64,000 bases of DNA from Pseudoips prasinana. Lineage: Eukaryota; Arthropoda; Insecta; Lepidoptera; Nolidae. The notes beneath the pieces are model-generated. The model did no database searches. It was not told the origin of the DNA and saw only the letters and a program-made list of their open reading frames with translations. This document shows positions 26,401 to 40,900 of this stretch, in pieces (the first letter of the stretch is position 1; each line of letters begins with the position of its first letter). Location of the stretch: the NCBI GenBank assembly GCA_951640165.1, contig OX621252.1, forward strand, positions 14,033,934-14,097,933, given 5' to 3'. The translations under genes were made by a program, and so were the position numbers.

Positions 26401-29400
26401 GTAAAGACCTATTAGCTTTGCATATAAATAATAAGAATATTTTTTTGTTTACAAAATAGGCGGCAACCACTTCACGTCACTGTTTAAATTATTTGTAAAA
26501 CAAACACAGAAATCAATAATAAAATTATTGTTTATCATATCAGAATCCATTATAGGGATTATATTTATTAATAAGTAATTATTTGTATATTAGTTATAAA
26601 TGCTTTGCAACAAAAACAAACAACCAACTTACTGCTTTTTTGTTTTGGATCCGATCGGCGACGACTGCGCCGGTGTGCGTTTTGCTTGTCAAATTTTGAT
26701 ACGTTCCGTTGCACCAAAACATAAGGCGTCGTCCTAATTGACAGCGATCGTACGATGACACGATGCGTTCTCGTCGTGCGATGAGTTCAAACATACAGAT
26801 TTCATCAGAGTGTCCTATTTGAACCTCGCAAGTAATCGTGCGAGCACATGAAATGCGTAATAACGATCGTACGATGCGTTTGATCGTGCGACCATGTAAT
26901 CAAAGCAACAGATCTCTTTTGAGTGTCCTAATTGGTTACATACGCGATGCGTCGACGCGCGAGGGGCGCGGGACGAAAGGGGCAAGGGCCAACACCAGTG
27001 ACTGTCACTGGTGTTGGCCCTTGCCCCTGTGTCACTGAGTGACACACAGTCGGTACTTGGCTCGCTCGCGGCCGGACGCCATTTTGTGTTTTCATTCTTC
27101 GTGTAAAGCGTTTGGCTATTCTGTTTCATACAAGATGACATTCGAAGAAGATTTAATTAATCGCACGATAGACATCGCGCGATCTATTAGGACACCTGTT
27201 AGGTCATCGTACGACCACTTTGATCGTGAGATGAAAAACGCATCGCGCCATCGTACGATCGCTCCCAAGTAGGACGACGCCTAATGTTTGACGAATTAAG
27301 TTTTATTTTATTATTATATACCCTAGTCGTCTTGTAAACCATTTTAACCTAGCTATAAATAAGTCAGTATTGATGACTTATCGTTAATATATTTAATAAT
27401 AAATTTTCTTCTTAAATTAAATGGTATAATTGTGTCCTGAGTTACCGAGTTCTGCATAAAACGGAACGCTGCAGAGGGAAAGGATCGCACCCCAATCTCT
27501 GGGCAAAAAATGGATGGATTGACATGTTTTGTTATTGGCACGCAGGTAAAGATCAAGATAGCGATAGAGATAATCTAGAGATAGGACTGACTGACAGATA
27601 GCGGATGGTTTATTAATTTCGGGCGTAAGTCAAATTAAAGACTACCTACTACTACCTACTCTTCTTCTTCTTCTTTTTATAAATGGCAATTAGTGCTGAT
27701 GTAGACAATTCTATACTGTCTGTACCTACTCAGTACGGTGACCAACTCAGGTCTATTGTATGATGGAGCACAGCTGTTTTATAATCAACCAAATAACCTA
27801 ATAAGTGCTATATATAATGCTTTCTAAAGAAGTAAAAAAAACGGGAGTCTACCGCCTTAGTAATACAATCGTTTATTACCGACCACTGTCCCACTCTTTT
27901 AACTATAACAATTTTACATTATAAAACACAAAATGTCGCAAAAGTCACTCGAAAATATAATACGTGAGTTGCATAAAACGGTATCCGCGCTTGTGGTTAA
28001 AGTTAGTGCACTTGAAGATAAAATAAGTGAACAAAATACGTTAATTATACAATTATCATCGGTTCCATCCAATACTTCGATTCAACCAATTATAGCAACT
28101 ACCCCCGCAAACTCAAATTCGCATCAATCCGACACTGATCCGATGCAGCGCTTGACTCGCCAAGCTCGCTTAAAAGCCGTAGAAGCAATAGGCGCCAAGG
28201 CAGCGAAGAAACAAAAGTCGGTAAGCAATGTTTGCGCTGGAAGATCGTCCGCACCTAGCGATGATATACCGATAACCCGCAACGAACCAACTCTAATACG
28301 TGGGGCCACGCAAACTGAGGCGAACACTGCCGCCATCACAAATTTACCGGATGATACGGCTTCTAACAATGGAGTAATTCGTGAAGAGTTGAAGGTTGTT
28401 AATGATGACATCATGACCAAAATTCGTCGCCCCCGTCGCTCAATAATAAGAGCGACTGGTGAAGCGGACTCTGAATTACTGACGGTTGAACAAACTAAAT
28501 ATGTTCATGCCTGGAACTTTCATGAGGACGTGACAGAGGCGAACATACTAACCTACCTCAAAAGGAAAAAACCCGATGTAGACTTTCAAATAAAAAAACC
28601 TGATCCAATCCACGACAGTCACAACTGTTTTGTCATAGGAACCACAGCAAACCACTTTGAATTTCTTATGTCACCGGACAACTGGCCAACAGGAACAGCA
28701 CTACAACAGTGGTATACAACTAAAAATCGACGAAACAGGAAAAATAGCCATACTTTTCGATCTCATACACAAGCGTAAACCGAAAAGTTTTAACATTAAC
28801 ATTTTTTACCAAAACGTAAGGGGATTAAAAAGTAAAACCTCAGAAGTTAAAACATTACTCAACGACTTTCGTGGCCACACACTGGCGTTAACAGAAACAC
28901 GACTAGATGACAGCGTTTATGATTCCGAGTTATTTCCTCGAGATTATACGGTTATTCGGCGTGACCGAGTTGGAGGCGGAGGAGGTGGAGTATTGCTAGC
29001 CGTGCGACAACCTTACCATCTACGGCAAATTCAGTGTGAGTGCTCACCAGACGATGAAATAGTCGCCGGACAAATTACAACGGGCAAATATCGCTTTATC
29101 TGTTGCGTAACCTACCTGCCGCCAAGAATACCCGATATAAGATATTATTCGATTTTCAACTGCATAGAAACACTTATAACTCAATTTAAAATACCTGTTA
29201 TAGTGATTGGCGACTTTAATTTATATTCAGCATCTCAATCTGTACGAGAAAGCTATAAACTGTTATTATCAATGTGTGATTTAGCGCAACATAATACTGT
29301 TCTCAATGGTCTTGACCGTGTACTTGACTTAGTCATTAGCCGAAGGGATTTAATGCCCCCTTCTGTGTTGGAGTCTGAGGTGAGTCTCGTTGAGTCCGAA

Positions 29401-31867
29401 GTTCATCACGTACCATTAGATATAGTTATAACTTTAAATAGGTTTTACTTGCATAATGATCGGGATGCTAGCAGGCACGAATGCACTTCAAAGACCCGTA
29501 ACTTTAAGAAAGTAAATTATTATAATTTATATTCTCGTTTGTTATATACCGACTGGTCCCCGGTATTGAGCTCATTGGGTACCGAGGAGGCGGTAACTAA
29601 TCTTTATAACATCTTAAATAAATTATTTGACGAATTAGTTCCAAACAATATAAAACGAAACATACGTGGTCATTATCCAGATTGGTATAACTCACAAACT
29701 ATAAAATGTTTACATTTAAAATCTTATTATCACACACTCTATAAAAAAACAAACAACCAACTATATTACGCGTTCTTTACCTACTTTCGTAAACAATTTA
29801 AATCGTTACTCGCGACAACTTTCACAACTCACTATAAAAATATTGAAAATAATATATTGCAAGATCCCGGTAGTTTTTGGCACTATATTAAACAAAACAG
29901 GAAATCGAATGAACCCTCAACATTTGGAATGTCTAATCCACAGCAAGTAGCAGATGCATTCGCATCGTTCTTTAAAAGTGTTTATTTATCGAATGCGCCG
30001 ACATTAGATCCGCTCGCAGCGCTGGCCGCCGCCTCAATGTCGCCCCCACCCAGCCTCGCACCGGACATTCACGTTATTGTGGACAGTGTGCAAAAGGACG
30101 ATATACGCATCGCCCTAAAAAAACTTAAAGCAAAATTCACTCAAGGGCCTGATGGTGTACCACAAATAATTGTCCGAGACTGTTATGAAATCTTTGTTGA
30201 GCCTCTATGGCACATATTTAAATTATCTCTCCAACAACAAATTTATCCGCTCGTATGGAAAACTACCAAAGTTATACCCATACACAAGGCAGGATCTAAG
30301 TCTGAAATTCAAAATTACAGGGCCGTGGCAGTTCTGTCAGTATTTGGTAAGGTTATGGAGTACACTTTATATACACTAATATATAAACAATTAAATGGTT
30401 GGTTTTGTGATGAACAACATGGGTTTTTACCTGGGCGTTCCACAACTAGCAATCTTATTAATATTTCAACGCTCATTTCGAACGGAATTGATGCTAAAAG
30501 GCAGGTCGACGTGGCTTATTTTGATTTCCAAAAGGCGTTTGATCAGATCCAAAATGATGTCCTACTTTACAAACTAGCAAATATAGGCTTTTCAAAAAAT
30601 CTTGTTCACTTTCTTTCAAATTACCTAAGAAATCGTAAACAGTATGTTCTATACCAAAACTGCAAATCTGAAGAATATACTGTTAATTCAGGTATTGGGC
30701 AAGGTAGTTGTCTGGGCCCATTACTTTTCTTAATATTAATAAACGACTTACCATCTAATATAAAATATAGCACATGTCTAATGTTTGCAGATGATGTCAA
30801 ATTGGCACTGCCAATTGATACACCATCCGATTGCGACCTATTACAAAGTGACATCGACAGTGTAATTGAGTGGAGCTATCAGAATAGTTTATGTCTCAAT
30901 TCAAACAAATGTGTGATTGTGTCTTATAGTCGCGCACGTTTCCCAATACACAAAAACTATACACTACACAATACGATTGTGAAAAGAGCGGACACCGTAA
31001 AAGATTTAGGCACATGGTTTGATAGCCAATTAACTTACCATGATAATATTTGCAAACTCTGTGATAAATCGCGGAAAAGCCTAGGATTTGTTCTGAGACA
31101 GTCTAGAAGCTTTTGTAATCGTAAAACTTTGTGTACCTTATATAACGCGTACGTTCGTACCACACTCGAGACTAATTCAGTGATATGGAATCCCTATCAA
31201 GTTCAGTACATACAAAAAGTCGAAAAAATACAGAAATCATTTGTACGCTATTTGTTCAAAAGATTATATTATTATTATCCGTATTTATATCCAACACTTT
31301 ATATCGTGGGTATGGTGGACTATCGTATGTTAGCAGTACGACGTAACATTGCATTAGTCACGTATTTCTTCAGGTTAATGCGTGGTTACACATATAACTC
31401 TTTACTATTGGCACTATTACAGTTCCGTGTGCCGCGACACAGGACATACTTTGTCCAGGCGCGACGTCAACATAACCTATTGGCGGTGCCGGCCGCTCGA
31501 ACAAATCTAGCCCGAAATGCACCTCTGTCCCGCGCAGTTCGCTATATCAATGATATCGAGAATGACTCAACAATAGATATATTCTCATGCACGGAAAATG
31601 CATTCCTAACCGTTGCAGGACGTCACATTGAGGCATTGACTATTGAGAGCAGTATACAGTAACTTCTTATTACAATTTTATCTTTTTCTAATATTATGCA
31701 GTAGATACATAATATTAGAAAACTTTTCACTTTATTTTTTTTTTAACATGGTTAATTAATTAGCTTATTATAGTATAGTATAGTACCTATAGATTATGTA
31801 TATAAATTATTATGATTGTATCACTTATTGTGCTTGGAATTATCTGTTAGCAATAAGATATCTGTAA

Positions 31868-31902
<35 letters not shown>

Positions 31903-34900
31903 GACATACCTACTTATACCGTATGATACGGTAAATAATAACTAAATGTGATTGTGATGCTTATAACACTGGAGCAGCGGTCGTCAAATGGCTGACCACC
32001 CTTCTGATACCGAACCGCAGACCTAGTTTGTGCGGGCGTTAAGTAAACAGAAGATTTGGATCATTGAGTATGCAATTTAATAAAATGTATCCTGCGCCAA
32101 TTCTAACGAGTGAAACGCAGATAGTTCAAGGCAAAAAAGAAACATTTTCACATTTATAATAATATGTTAAAATTTAACCTTGGTGCCTACTACGTTTCAG
32201 CTTCGTTATATTTGTTTATTTATTCATTTTTGTTGTAAAAATGTAGATGCGGATTGCGGTGGTTGTATGTTATATAAAAAATCCGATTTAAATTGAAAGT
32301 AATTTCTTATCCTTCCTCTAGAGGTTAATGATATAACCTACAATTGTTCACATCGTTTCAAATTTTTGGAGAACAATATATATTTATGATATACATTAGT
32401 TATTAAATCGTCTGTAACAGACGCAAAGGCCCTATACCGGGTGTCCCAAAACTCAACGTCAAGCCGAAACGGGGTGACAGGATTGATCATAACCATCACG
32501 AGAAAAATCTGAAAAAAAATCTATCCCATGCAGTTTGAAAATTATGGGCATTTTAAGAAAAACCTAGAAATTTGATCAAACTGTACCATTTTTCGGTTAT
32601 TGTGGTTATTATTTTTTATTTTTGTTCATTTGAACTTTAGAAACGTAATCCTAAATAACATTTCTAGAATCCCAATAAAAAATAATGACACAATTGCCTT
32701 AAGTTCCCGAGAATTGAGACTATTTGTTAAACTACGAATTTAAAATTTTCAAGATTCGTCGACTTTGACAGGCCCTCCTATAAAAAAAAATGTACTAGAG
32801 TGCCTTGGCAAGTAGCATTAAAAGTTGGCGCATTTAATCAGAATTCTAAAATGGTACAATACTTGTTAGTTCCATACAATAGAAAAGAGTAAAAAAATTA
32901 AAACCTCAAGTAACCCGATTTTTGCTATCAGATTTTACTCAGTTAAAATGTTTTTAATTCGCACAAGCTCTAGGTAGGTTCTTAATTTTAAGGCAAAATG
33001 ATGAGAGAGATGGATAATGGGTATGTTTGCCATGAGTGAGCGAGACAGATAGTGACGCCACGCATTGAGACGGAGATGCGTCGTTTAAACGAGTGCGACA
33101 GAGGCATAATGAGAATCCCCAATTCATCCAAAAAATTCTCTGGTCAGATGAATCGACATTTAAAAAAGATGGTTACATGAACTTGCACAATTATCACGAG
33201 TGGCATGTGGAGAATCCACATTTAATGCGAGAAGATAGATCCCAGTATCGTTTTAAAGTAAACCTGTGGACCGGAATTTTAAACGGTAAAATTATTGGGC
33301 CTATTGAACTGCCTGAGAACTTGAATGGAACTAATTACCTACATTTTTTAAGAGAAGATTTACCAACCCTGTTAGAGGACGTACCACTAGCAGATCTTCG
33401 CGACATGTGGTTTCAACAAGATGGCTGCCCAGCGCATTTCGCAGTGCAAGTAAGAGATTTCCTTGACCAGGAATATCCGGGAAGGTGGATTGGACGTTCG
33501 GGCACTATCTCGTGGCCCGCCCGTTCACCAGATTTAAATCCCCTGGATTTTTTCTATTGGGGAGTTCTCAAAGAAAAAGTTTACTCAAAGCCCATTGAGA
33601 ACGTAGCCGACCTGCGTGAACGCATTTCTCAAGCAGCTGAGGCGATCAACTCTCGAAGATATGCCCGACTAATAAGTAGATCTTTTTTAAGAAGATGTAG
33701 GGCTTGTATTGAGGCTGATGGTAAACAATTTGAACATTTATTTTAATAAAAAACGTTATTTCTCTATCATCTGACTTTTATTCCAACAAACCTAATTATT
33801 TTACTAATTTTACTAACTTTTTTTCACTTTGGTAAAAGTGGCGTCACTATCTGTCTCGCTCACTCATGGCGAACATACCCATTATCCATCTCTCTCATCA
33901 TTTTGTCTTAAAATTAAGAACCTACCTAGAGCTTGTGTGAATTAAAAACATTTTAACTGAGTAAAATGAGATAGCAAAAATCGGGTTACTTGAGGTTTTA
34001 ATTTTTTTACTCTTTTCTATTGTATGGAACTAACAAGTATTGTACCATTTTAGAATTCTGATTAAATGCGCCAACTTTTAATGCCACTTGCCAAGGCACT
34101 CTAGTACATTTTTTTTATAGGAGGGCCTGTCAAAGTCGACGAATCTTGAAAATTTTAAATTCGTAGTTTAACAAATAGTCTCAATTCTCGGAAACTTGAG
34201 GCAATTGTGTCATTATTTTTTATTGGGATTCTAGAAATGTTATTTAGAATTACGTTTCCAAAGTTCAAATGAACAAAAATAAAAAAGAATAACCACAATA
34301 ACCGAAAAATGGTACAGTTTGATCAAATTTCTAGGTTTTTCTTAAAATGCCCATAATTTTTAAACTGCATGGGATAGATTTATTTTCAGATTTTTCTCGT
34401 GATGGTTATGATCAATCCTGTCACCCCGTTTCGGCTTGACGTTGAGTTTTGGGACACCCTATATATGTATATGTTTGTAGGCTTAGTATGATTTTGCAAA
34501 ATACAAAATGCTAAACCACTAAAAACACTTAGTGGTCTGATAGTAAAGCGTTTGACCGAAAATAAAATCACGGAACCATTTCTATTGCAACGATGTCATT
34601 AGTTTGATCTATAAAATTTCACGTTATACAATATATATTCGTCACTTTATTTCGAAACCGTTACTAAACGAAATTTTCATGAAAATTAGTAACACCTTTT
34701 TAATGTTATCACCTTTATAATGTTAATTTCTTAATTAAATAAGATGGCGTTATGAACTAATTTTGGTGACAAATATTATGTCACCGAAAGATTGTAAATA
34801 CCATTAGATTATAATCTACCTCGCGAGATTGTGTATTGTCGAAAGATTCTAAACCGTAACATACTGCTTACAATTCAACGCATTTATCTAGCGCTCGGCG

Positions 34901-37900
34901 GCCGCTGCCGCGGTACTCTTGTTTCGCTCGCTAGCCTTCGCGCCTTAATGGTCACACACCCAAATTATTACATAACAGTACATTTTGCAAAAATATTGTA
35001 AGCAGTATGTTACGGTTCACAATCTAGCGTGAAATATAATCTATACTGTCAAATGGTAAAGCGCACTACAATTGACTACACTGTGATGTTAACACTGATA
35101 CTGGTATTCTGCTCTTGACTTACTTTTGTTTTTTGAATTGATATACAATGTTTACAACCATTAAAGTGGCCAATTCACGTTTCAATATCAGAACCTAAGA
35201 ATATTTAAAGCAAACCCGAAGATATGAACATGCTAAGCAAAGAACGTCGCAGTCGTAAAGAAAGTAGACTTGAGGGTACTCAGAGAACGTAATGCCCGTC
35301 ACTAGCCCCGCTGCTACCTCATATAATTTACTTGACTGGCACAACGACTATAGTGAACTGTCTTGTCGTGAGAGTATCATTACACAATACTTTCATTCTC
35401 AGAAGCTTACCATCCAAATCAAAGTGTCGGGGGTATGCCTAAAACCGTTATAGTAGAATGAAGAGTGCGGAAATATATGTCATAGAATTGATTATATAAT
35501 ATTTTGTGTTGTGTCGCAGCTGGTGATAGCAGCGGTGTGAACGTGGGCGAGCTGGTGCGCGTGGTGAAGGAAGCAGCGTTGTCCCGCAATGAGATACAGA
35601 TCCTCACCGACGCGCTGCTGAACAAGCACCACGACCCGCTGCCAGAGTACTCGGAATGGACAGAGGTGAGAAATACTAGGGCAATTGGTGAGCGAAACAT
35701 CACATGCATCTTGCTGCCGATAATACAACAACTTAGAAAATAAAACCATTTTTAAATAAAATTTCAATCAATGAAGAACCGATTTCAAGCTGAACAAAAT
35801 GTATCTCAATATATATTAATTTCCAAAGAATCCCCCATATAATAAAAACAATATCAATATCAGCTCACAAGCAACGGAGAAATCGCGTATTTCATTTATC
35901 ATACTTCAATATTTAAATTTTATATATTATAGAATTAAATTTATAAATAGAAGCTAAGTAACTTATTATTTGCAATTTATTTAAGTATTTCAAAAAGATA
36001 AGTTCAAAATATTTCAGTTGATTTGGAAGAAAAAAATATTGTTTTGAAATTTTTTAATTCTCTTCAGCTACTTTTTCAACTAATTTAGACAATATTACCT
36101 ACGGAATAAGTTTTCTTAATATTTGGTAACCGTTTTTACCCACTTTTTACCCACCCATTTCATTCACTTTGTACTGTCAGGCCGGTCACAAAGACCTCTG
36201 ACGGTATCGGCGAATGGAGTGAGTATTGCGCAAGTTGAAACAACTACATTCTTAGGGTTCGAGATTGACAAGTGCTTCAAGTGGGATAACCATATTGATA
36301 AAATATGCGGAAGATTAGGGAGTGCATGCTTCGCCCTCGGCCGATTGCGTAAAATAGTGTCAGTGGCAGAGGTACGCGCGTGTTATTTTGCTACGGTGCA
36401 TTCGCTGCTCCAATATGGTGCGGAGCTGTGGGGACGCGCTGCAGACTGGGAGCGAGCATTCAGAATGCAGAATCGTGCCATCCGGGCAATAGTTAATATA
36501 CCACAAGACGTATCCGCAAAGCCTCACTTTAAAAAATTGGGTATCATGACGTTACCTGCAATAGTGCTGTACCAAGTTACAGTGTACGTTAGGGTAAACA
36601 TAGACCTGTATACCAAGCGGAGTGAGATACACACCTATTGCACACGGCATAGCAATAAGCTGACGTCGGTACCGGGGACAGTGTATAATAAACTACCATT
36701 GAGCATATCAAGTGCCCCAACCTTAATGAGTTTTAAAACTCGGTTAAAACGGTGGCTTATCGAGCAATCTTTCTATTCCGTTGATGAATTTATCCATTTC
36801 AAATCTAATATGTTGACATAATAATATGTAATTTATTATTTTGACTTGCTGACTATGTTGTGACATATTTTCTTTTTTATGTTTTTGAACAAATTATTAT
36901 GTACTTGACTCAAGTTTAGTTTACAGTATTTTTGATTTGACATATTTTGACATTGTTTAGACATTTAATATATTTTTGTAATCATTTTCGTGACATGTAA
37001 GAAATCTTACCAATAAATGACTATTTGACTATTACCCCATCAGGAGAAACTGAAGAAACAGTTGGCAGATAAGGAAAAGGCCCTCATCGACGAGATCACG
37101 GCTTCCCAGCGCCAAGCCGAGAGCCAAGTGGAGGCGCTCACCGGCAAGTTGAAGGAGCTCAGGTGAGACTTTACTAAGAGACATCTATACAGCGTTAGCA
37201 ACCCATGGTACTCGAACCTCTAGATAAGAATAGAAAAGATCTCTCTAGTATATATATCTCTAGTATCTATTCATCTTTTCTAAAGATACCTCTAGTAAAG
37301 ATGAATATATAGTAAAAGACTTTCAATTTAGGGGTAAGAAATCCTTGCTACATACATTCTTCTGTGCAATTGGACATTTAAGGCTAAATGTTACGCATTG
37401 AAGATTAATAAGACATTCTGAACTTATATTTTTGGTTTTTTTCTTTCCGTTTTTGGACGTATTTTTAGTTATGCCTTTACATGATTTGATAACTTTTACA
37501 ATAAAGAATATATATCGAAACTTCTCATTAAAGACAGATTTTAATTTTAGAATGTATCCTCCGAAAATTTGTATAGAAAAAGTTTATAACACTAAAATTA
37601 TCGTAAAATCTCTTGGTGTTATTGTTTTAAAATGACTTAATCCTGAGCAAGGCAGTAGTTATATTCCTAATGGTTTTATTTTGAGTTTGATTACATACAG
37701 AGTTCAAATTATGCGGTTACTATCGCCACTGCCTCGTCGATTTTTCGTCATCTATGCAAATAAATTATGCTATCTTTATGCAAATAACAAAATTTACCAC
37801 CCAGTAACAGCCTGGATTTTGAGAGTTGCCCTCCCCGTTCGTGTTGAATAGTTGTCCCATGGAATTATGAGTGAAGGCAAGGAGAGTGTACTTAAAGAGG

Positions 37901-40900
37901 TCCTGGTTAGATTTCCTAGTCTCTGTAACCAAAATCCAGCTAATAGCACTATTATTAACTAGCTGTGCCCCGCGGTTTTACCCGCGTTAAACTTTATAAA
38001 TTATGACAGCTCCTCTCCCGTAGGTGATACCGTAATAATATGTAGCCTATATGTTGACCCGACTTCTAAGTGATATTCATGCAAAATTAGAAGTAAATCC
38101 ATGCAGTACTTTTTGAGTTTAGCCCGGACATACATACAGACAAACAGACACACAGACAAAAATTATAAAAACTATATTTTTGGCTTCAATATCGATTTAA
38201 ATGACGCCTCATTATCCTGACTTTCCTACGATTTTATTATATTTTATTATATGAGGGTTAATTGGTTGTAATGATACCTTAGTATTAACGATATTTACGT
38301 TACGCGAAAACTATTTGGTATAAGTGGTGTATTTTCGTTAGGGCTACGCTGAACACGGAGCGTGCGCGTGGCGTGGCGGCCGCTCGCAGCGCTGACCAGG
38401 CCGCGGCGGCGGCGCGCGCCGAGATGCACACGCTGCAGACGCGGCTGCAGCGCCTGCTCGACGACAACCACCAGCTGCAGCAGGACAAGTTGCTCGTACG
38501 TTAAGTGTTACAGCTACTGCTGATATGGAACTATGGATATAATAAATAAAATAAAATACACTTTATTGTACACAAAAAAAGAAGAACATTAACAATGAAA
38601 CATTAATTATAATGTACAATGGGCGGTCTTATCGCATAAAGCGATTTCTTGCAGACAACCTTTGGATGGATAGGAATTAAATGTGTAAAAATGCCGGAGA
38701 CGGTGCAAATAAGTGTGGTACATAGACAAAAATACAAAGAAAAGAGATAATTAACAAGGTATACTAAAAACTAAAATATGTAATGATCATATTATTATTA
38801 CACATACATATACGTAAATAAAATAATTTACGTATATGTATGTGTAATTAATATTATACTATAAATATAATACTATATTAAAATATAGTGCGGGGTTAAT
38901 GCTTAAAATGTGAACGGAGAACAAATGAAGAACGTAAATTCTGCCGCGCAATTTATAAACGCAGTAAAGAACGACGTATTCTTTACGTTGTTTATGTAGT
39001 GTTCATTACTGCGTTTTTAAATTGCGCGCTAGAATCGTTCTTGATTTTTTTTCCGTGCACATTTGCTTCATACAAATACTACAATTGACTGGAATTCACC
39101 GCGTAGCTATCTCGCTCGCGCATTTTATAGGACATAGAATTATTCTCAGCACTTTTGAAGCATACGCATCGGTCACTTTACGAGATTAATATTCCAAAAT
39201 ATCCAGAACAAGATTTTACTTTAATATATTTTTTACTCGCCAAAAGGAAAAGATATAGTTGTTATTCCCATATTTAGTAGTCATTACAATAAAATGATAA
39301 AAATAAAACTTTTTTGGTCTGCAGCTTCAGTCAAAATTGAGCGCCGAAGCCGAAGCTCAGCGAGTACAGATGGAGTTGCATATTCAGCGGTTATCCGAGG
39401 TAATTAGACATAAATATCAATTTTTTTAATTCTGCATTTCGAGGTGTATAACACCTCTCCTTTTGTGACAGATCAGGCACTTCATAGAGCTTAGATTATT
39501 AGATGTGAAGGTACATTAGAATTCCCTTGCTTAATGATTTGGTATATGTTAATCAGGTCGTGCACTTCAGATAAATAAAAAAAATCTGACGGCGACCGTA
39601 CGAGCTAAATGTACTCATAACTTTATTGTATTGTAATGACAGTCGCTATTTATTTAAATACGTGTCTTTCCGGAGTGAACCTTCTGTACATTGTACGTAC
39701 AATAGGGGCAAACATTTATTTAAGCCTATTGACGGAATGAACTTTCTAAATATAAAACAATTCATTCCGTGAAATGCCTACTTAGTAATGACGCTTATAG
39801 CTTAAAACTCACATCACAGTGGTTCCAATTATAGTTCTGTCCGATATCCCATTGACGCCATATCCGTCGATATCAAGTATATCCACGGATATGGCGTCGA
39901 TGTGGACTACGGGAATCACCCTTGCTGGTTACGTACTATTTATTTATGGGTCGGAGTGAACCTTTTGGCGCTATATCGGTGACGTGGCATCGTATCTGTA
40001 TTCTGTGGCTATGCTTAATAAAAATCGTTTAGCCATTTAACTATTAGCGCTATTTTTGCATTCTAAGATTTAACGGTCACCGTAGCCTAGTTGGTAGTGC
40101 TCCTGCCTACGAAGCTGGTGGTCCTGGGTTCGAATCCCGGTAAGTGCAAATATTTGTGTGATGAGCACGAAATTTTTTTTCGGAGTCATGGATGTTTTCT
40201 ATGTATCTAAGTATTTATCCATCTATATAAGTATGTATATCGTCGCCTGGTACCCATAGTACAAGCTTTGCTTAGTTTGGGGCTAGGATGATCTGTGTGA
40301 CATTGTTCCTAGATATTATTATTATTATCATTTATTCAAACATCTTTTGCTAGTAATTCTACTAGTGTGTCGATGACGGTGATGTTTCTGTAGTCAGAGG
40401 CCGCGCTCCTGGCACAGCTGTCGGCGCTGCAGGCCGAGCTGAACGCGCACGCATTGGAGGCGGGCCAGGCTCGTATGGACGCAGGCGCCGCTCGGGAAGC
40501 GGTACTGCTCGCGCAGCAACACGCCGCAGAGTTAGCGCAGCAACTGCAGGTAATGTCTTACTGCTAGAATTATGCGGCCAGTCTCACTCTTGGCCAGATA
40601 TATTATAGTGCAAAATTGTGTGCGCAAACACATGTGCATGCTGTATATCTTACTCTAATGATCCGATCAGAAGTGCTAGCCCATATGACCGGAGTACGTG
40701 CGGGTGCAGGACCAATACTTATTTGTCCTCGGCGTGTATGCCAAATTCCTTTATTTTACTAGACTACTAGAGCCCGCTTGCTGTTGTCCAGCTAAGCAAA
40801 CAACTTCTAGGCAGCTACTTAATTATTTATTTGGCAGAAAAATCCTAATAACACTTTTTTGGCCCAACTAAGGATTTGAATCCAAGACCTCATTGTCTGC

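Larger units (their letters stand above)
27841..31901 (+). mobile_element. Full-length CR1/jockey-type LINE with two open frames
   Basis: The element has a short 5' leader, ORF1 (27933-28778), ORF2 (28657-31662) and a 3' UTR ending in a TAAA microsatellite (31866-31900) in place of a plain poly-A tail. No RNase H. Both frames are intact, so the copy is young. The 5' boundary is approximate because I could not identify a target-site duplication. Confidence 0.85.
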
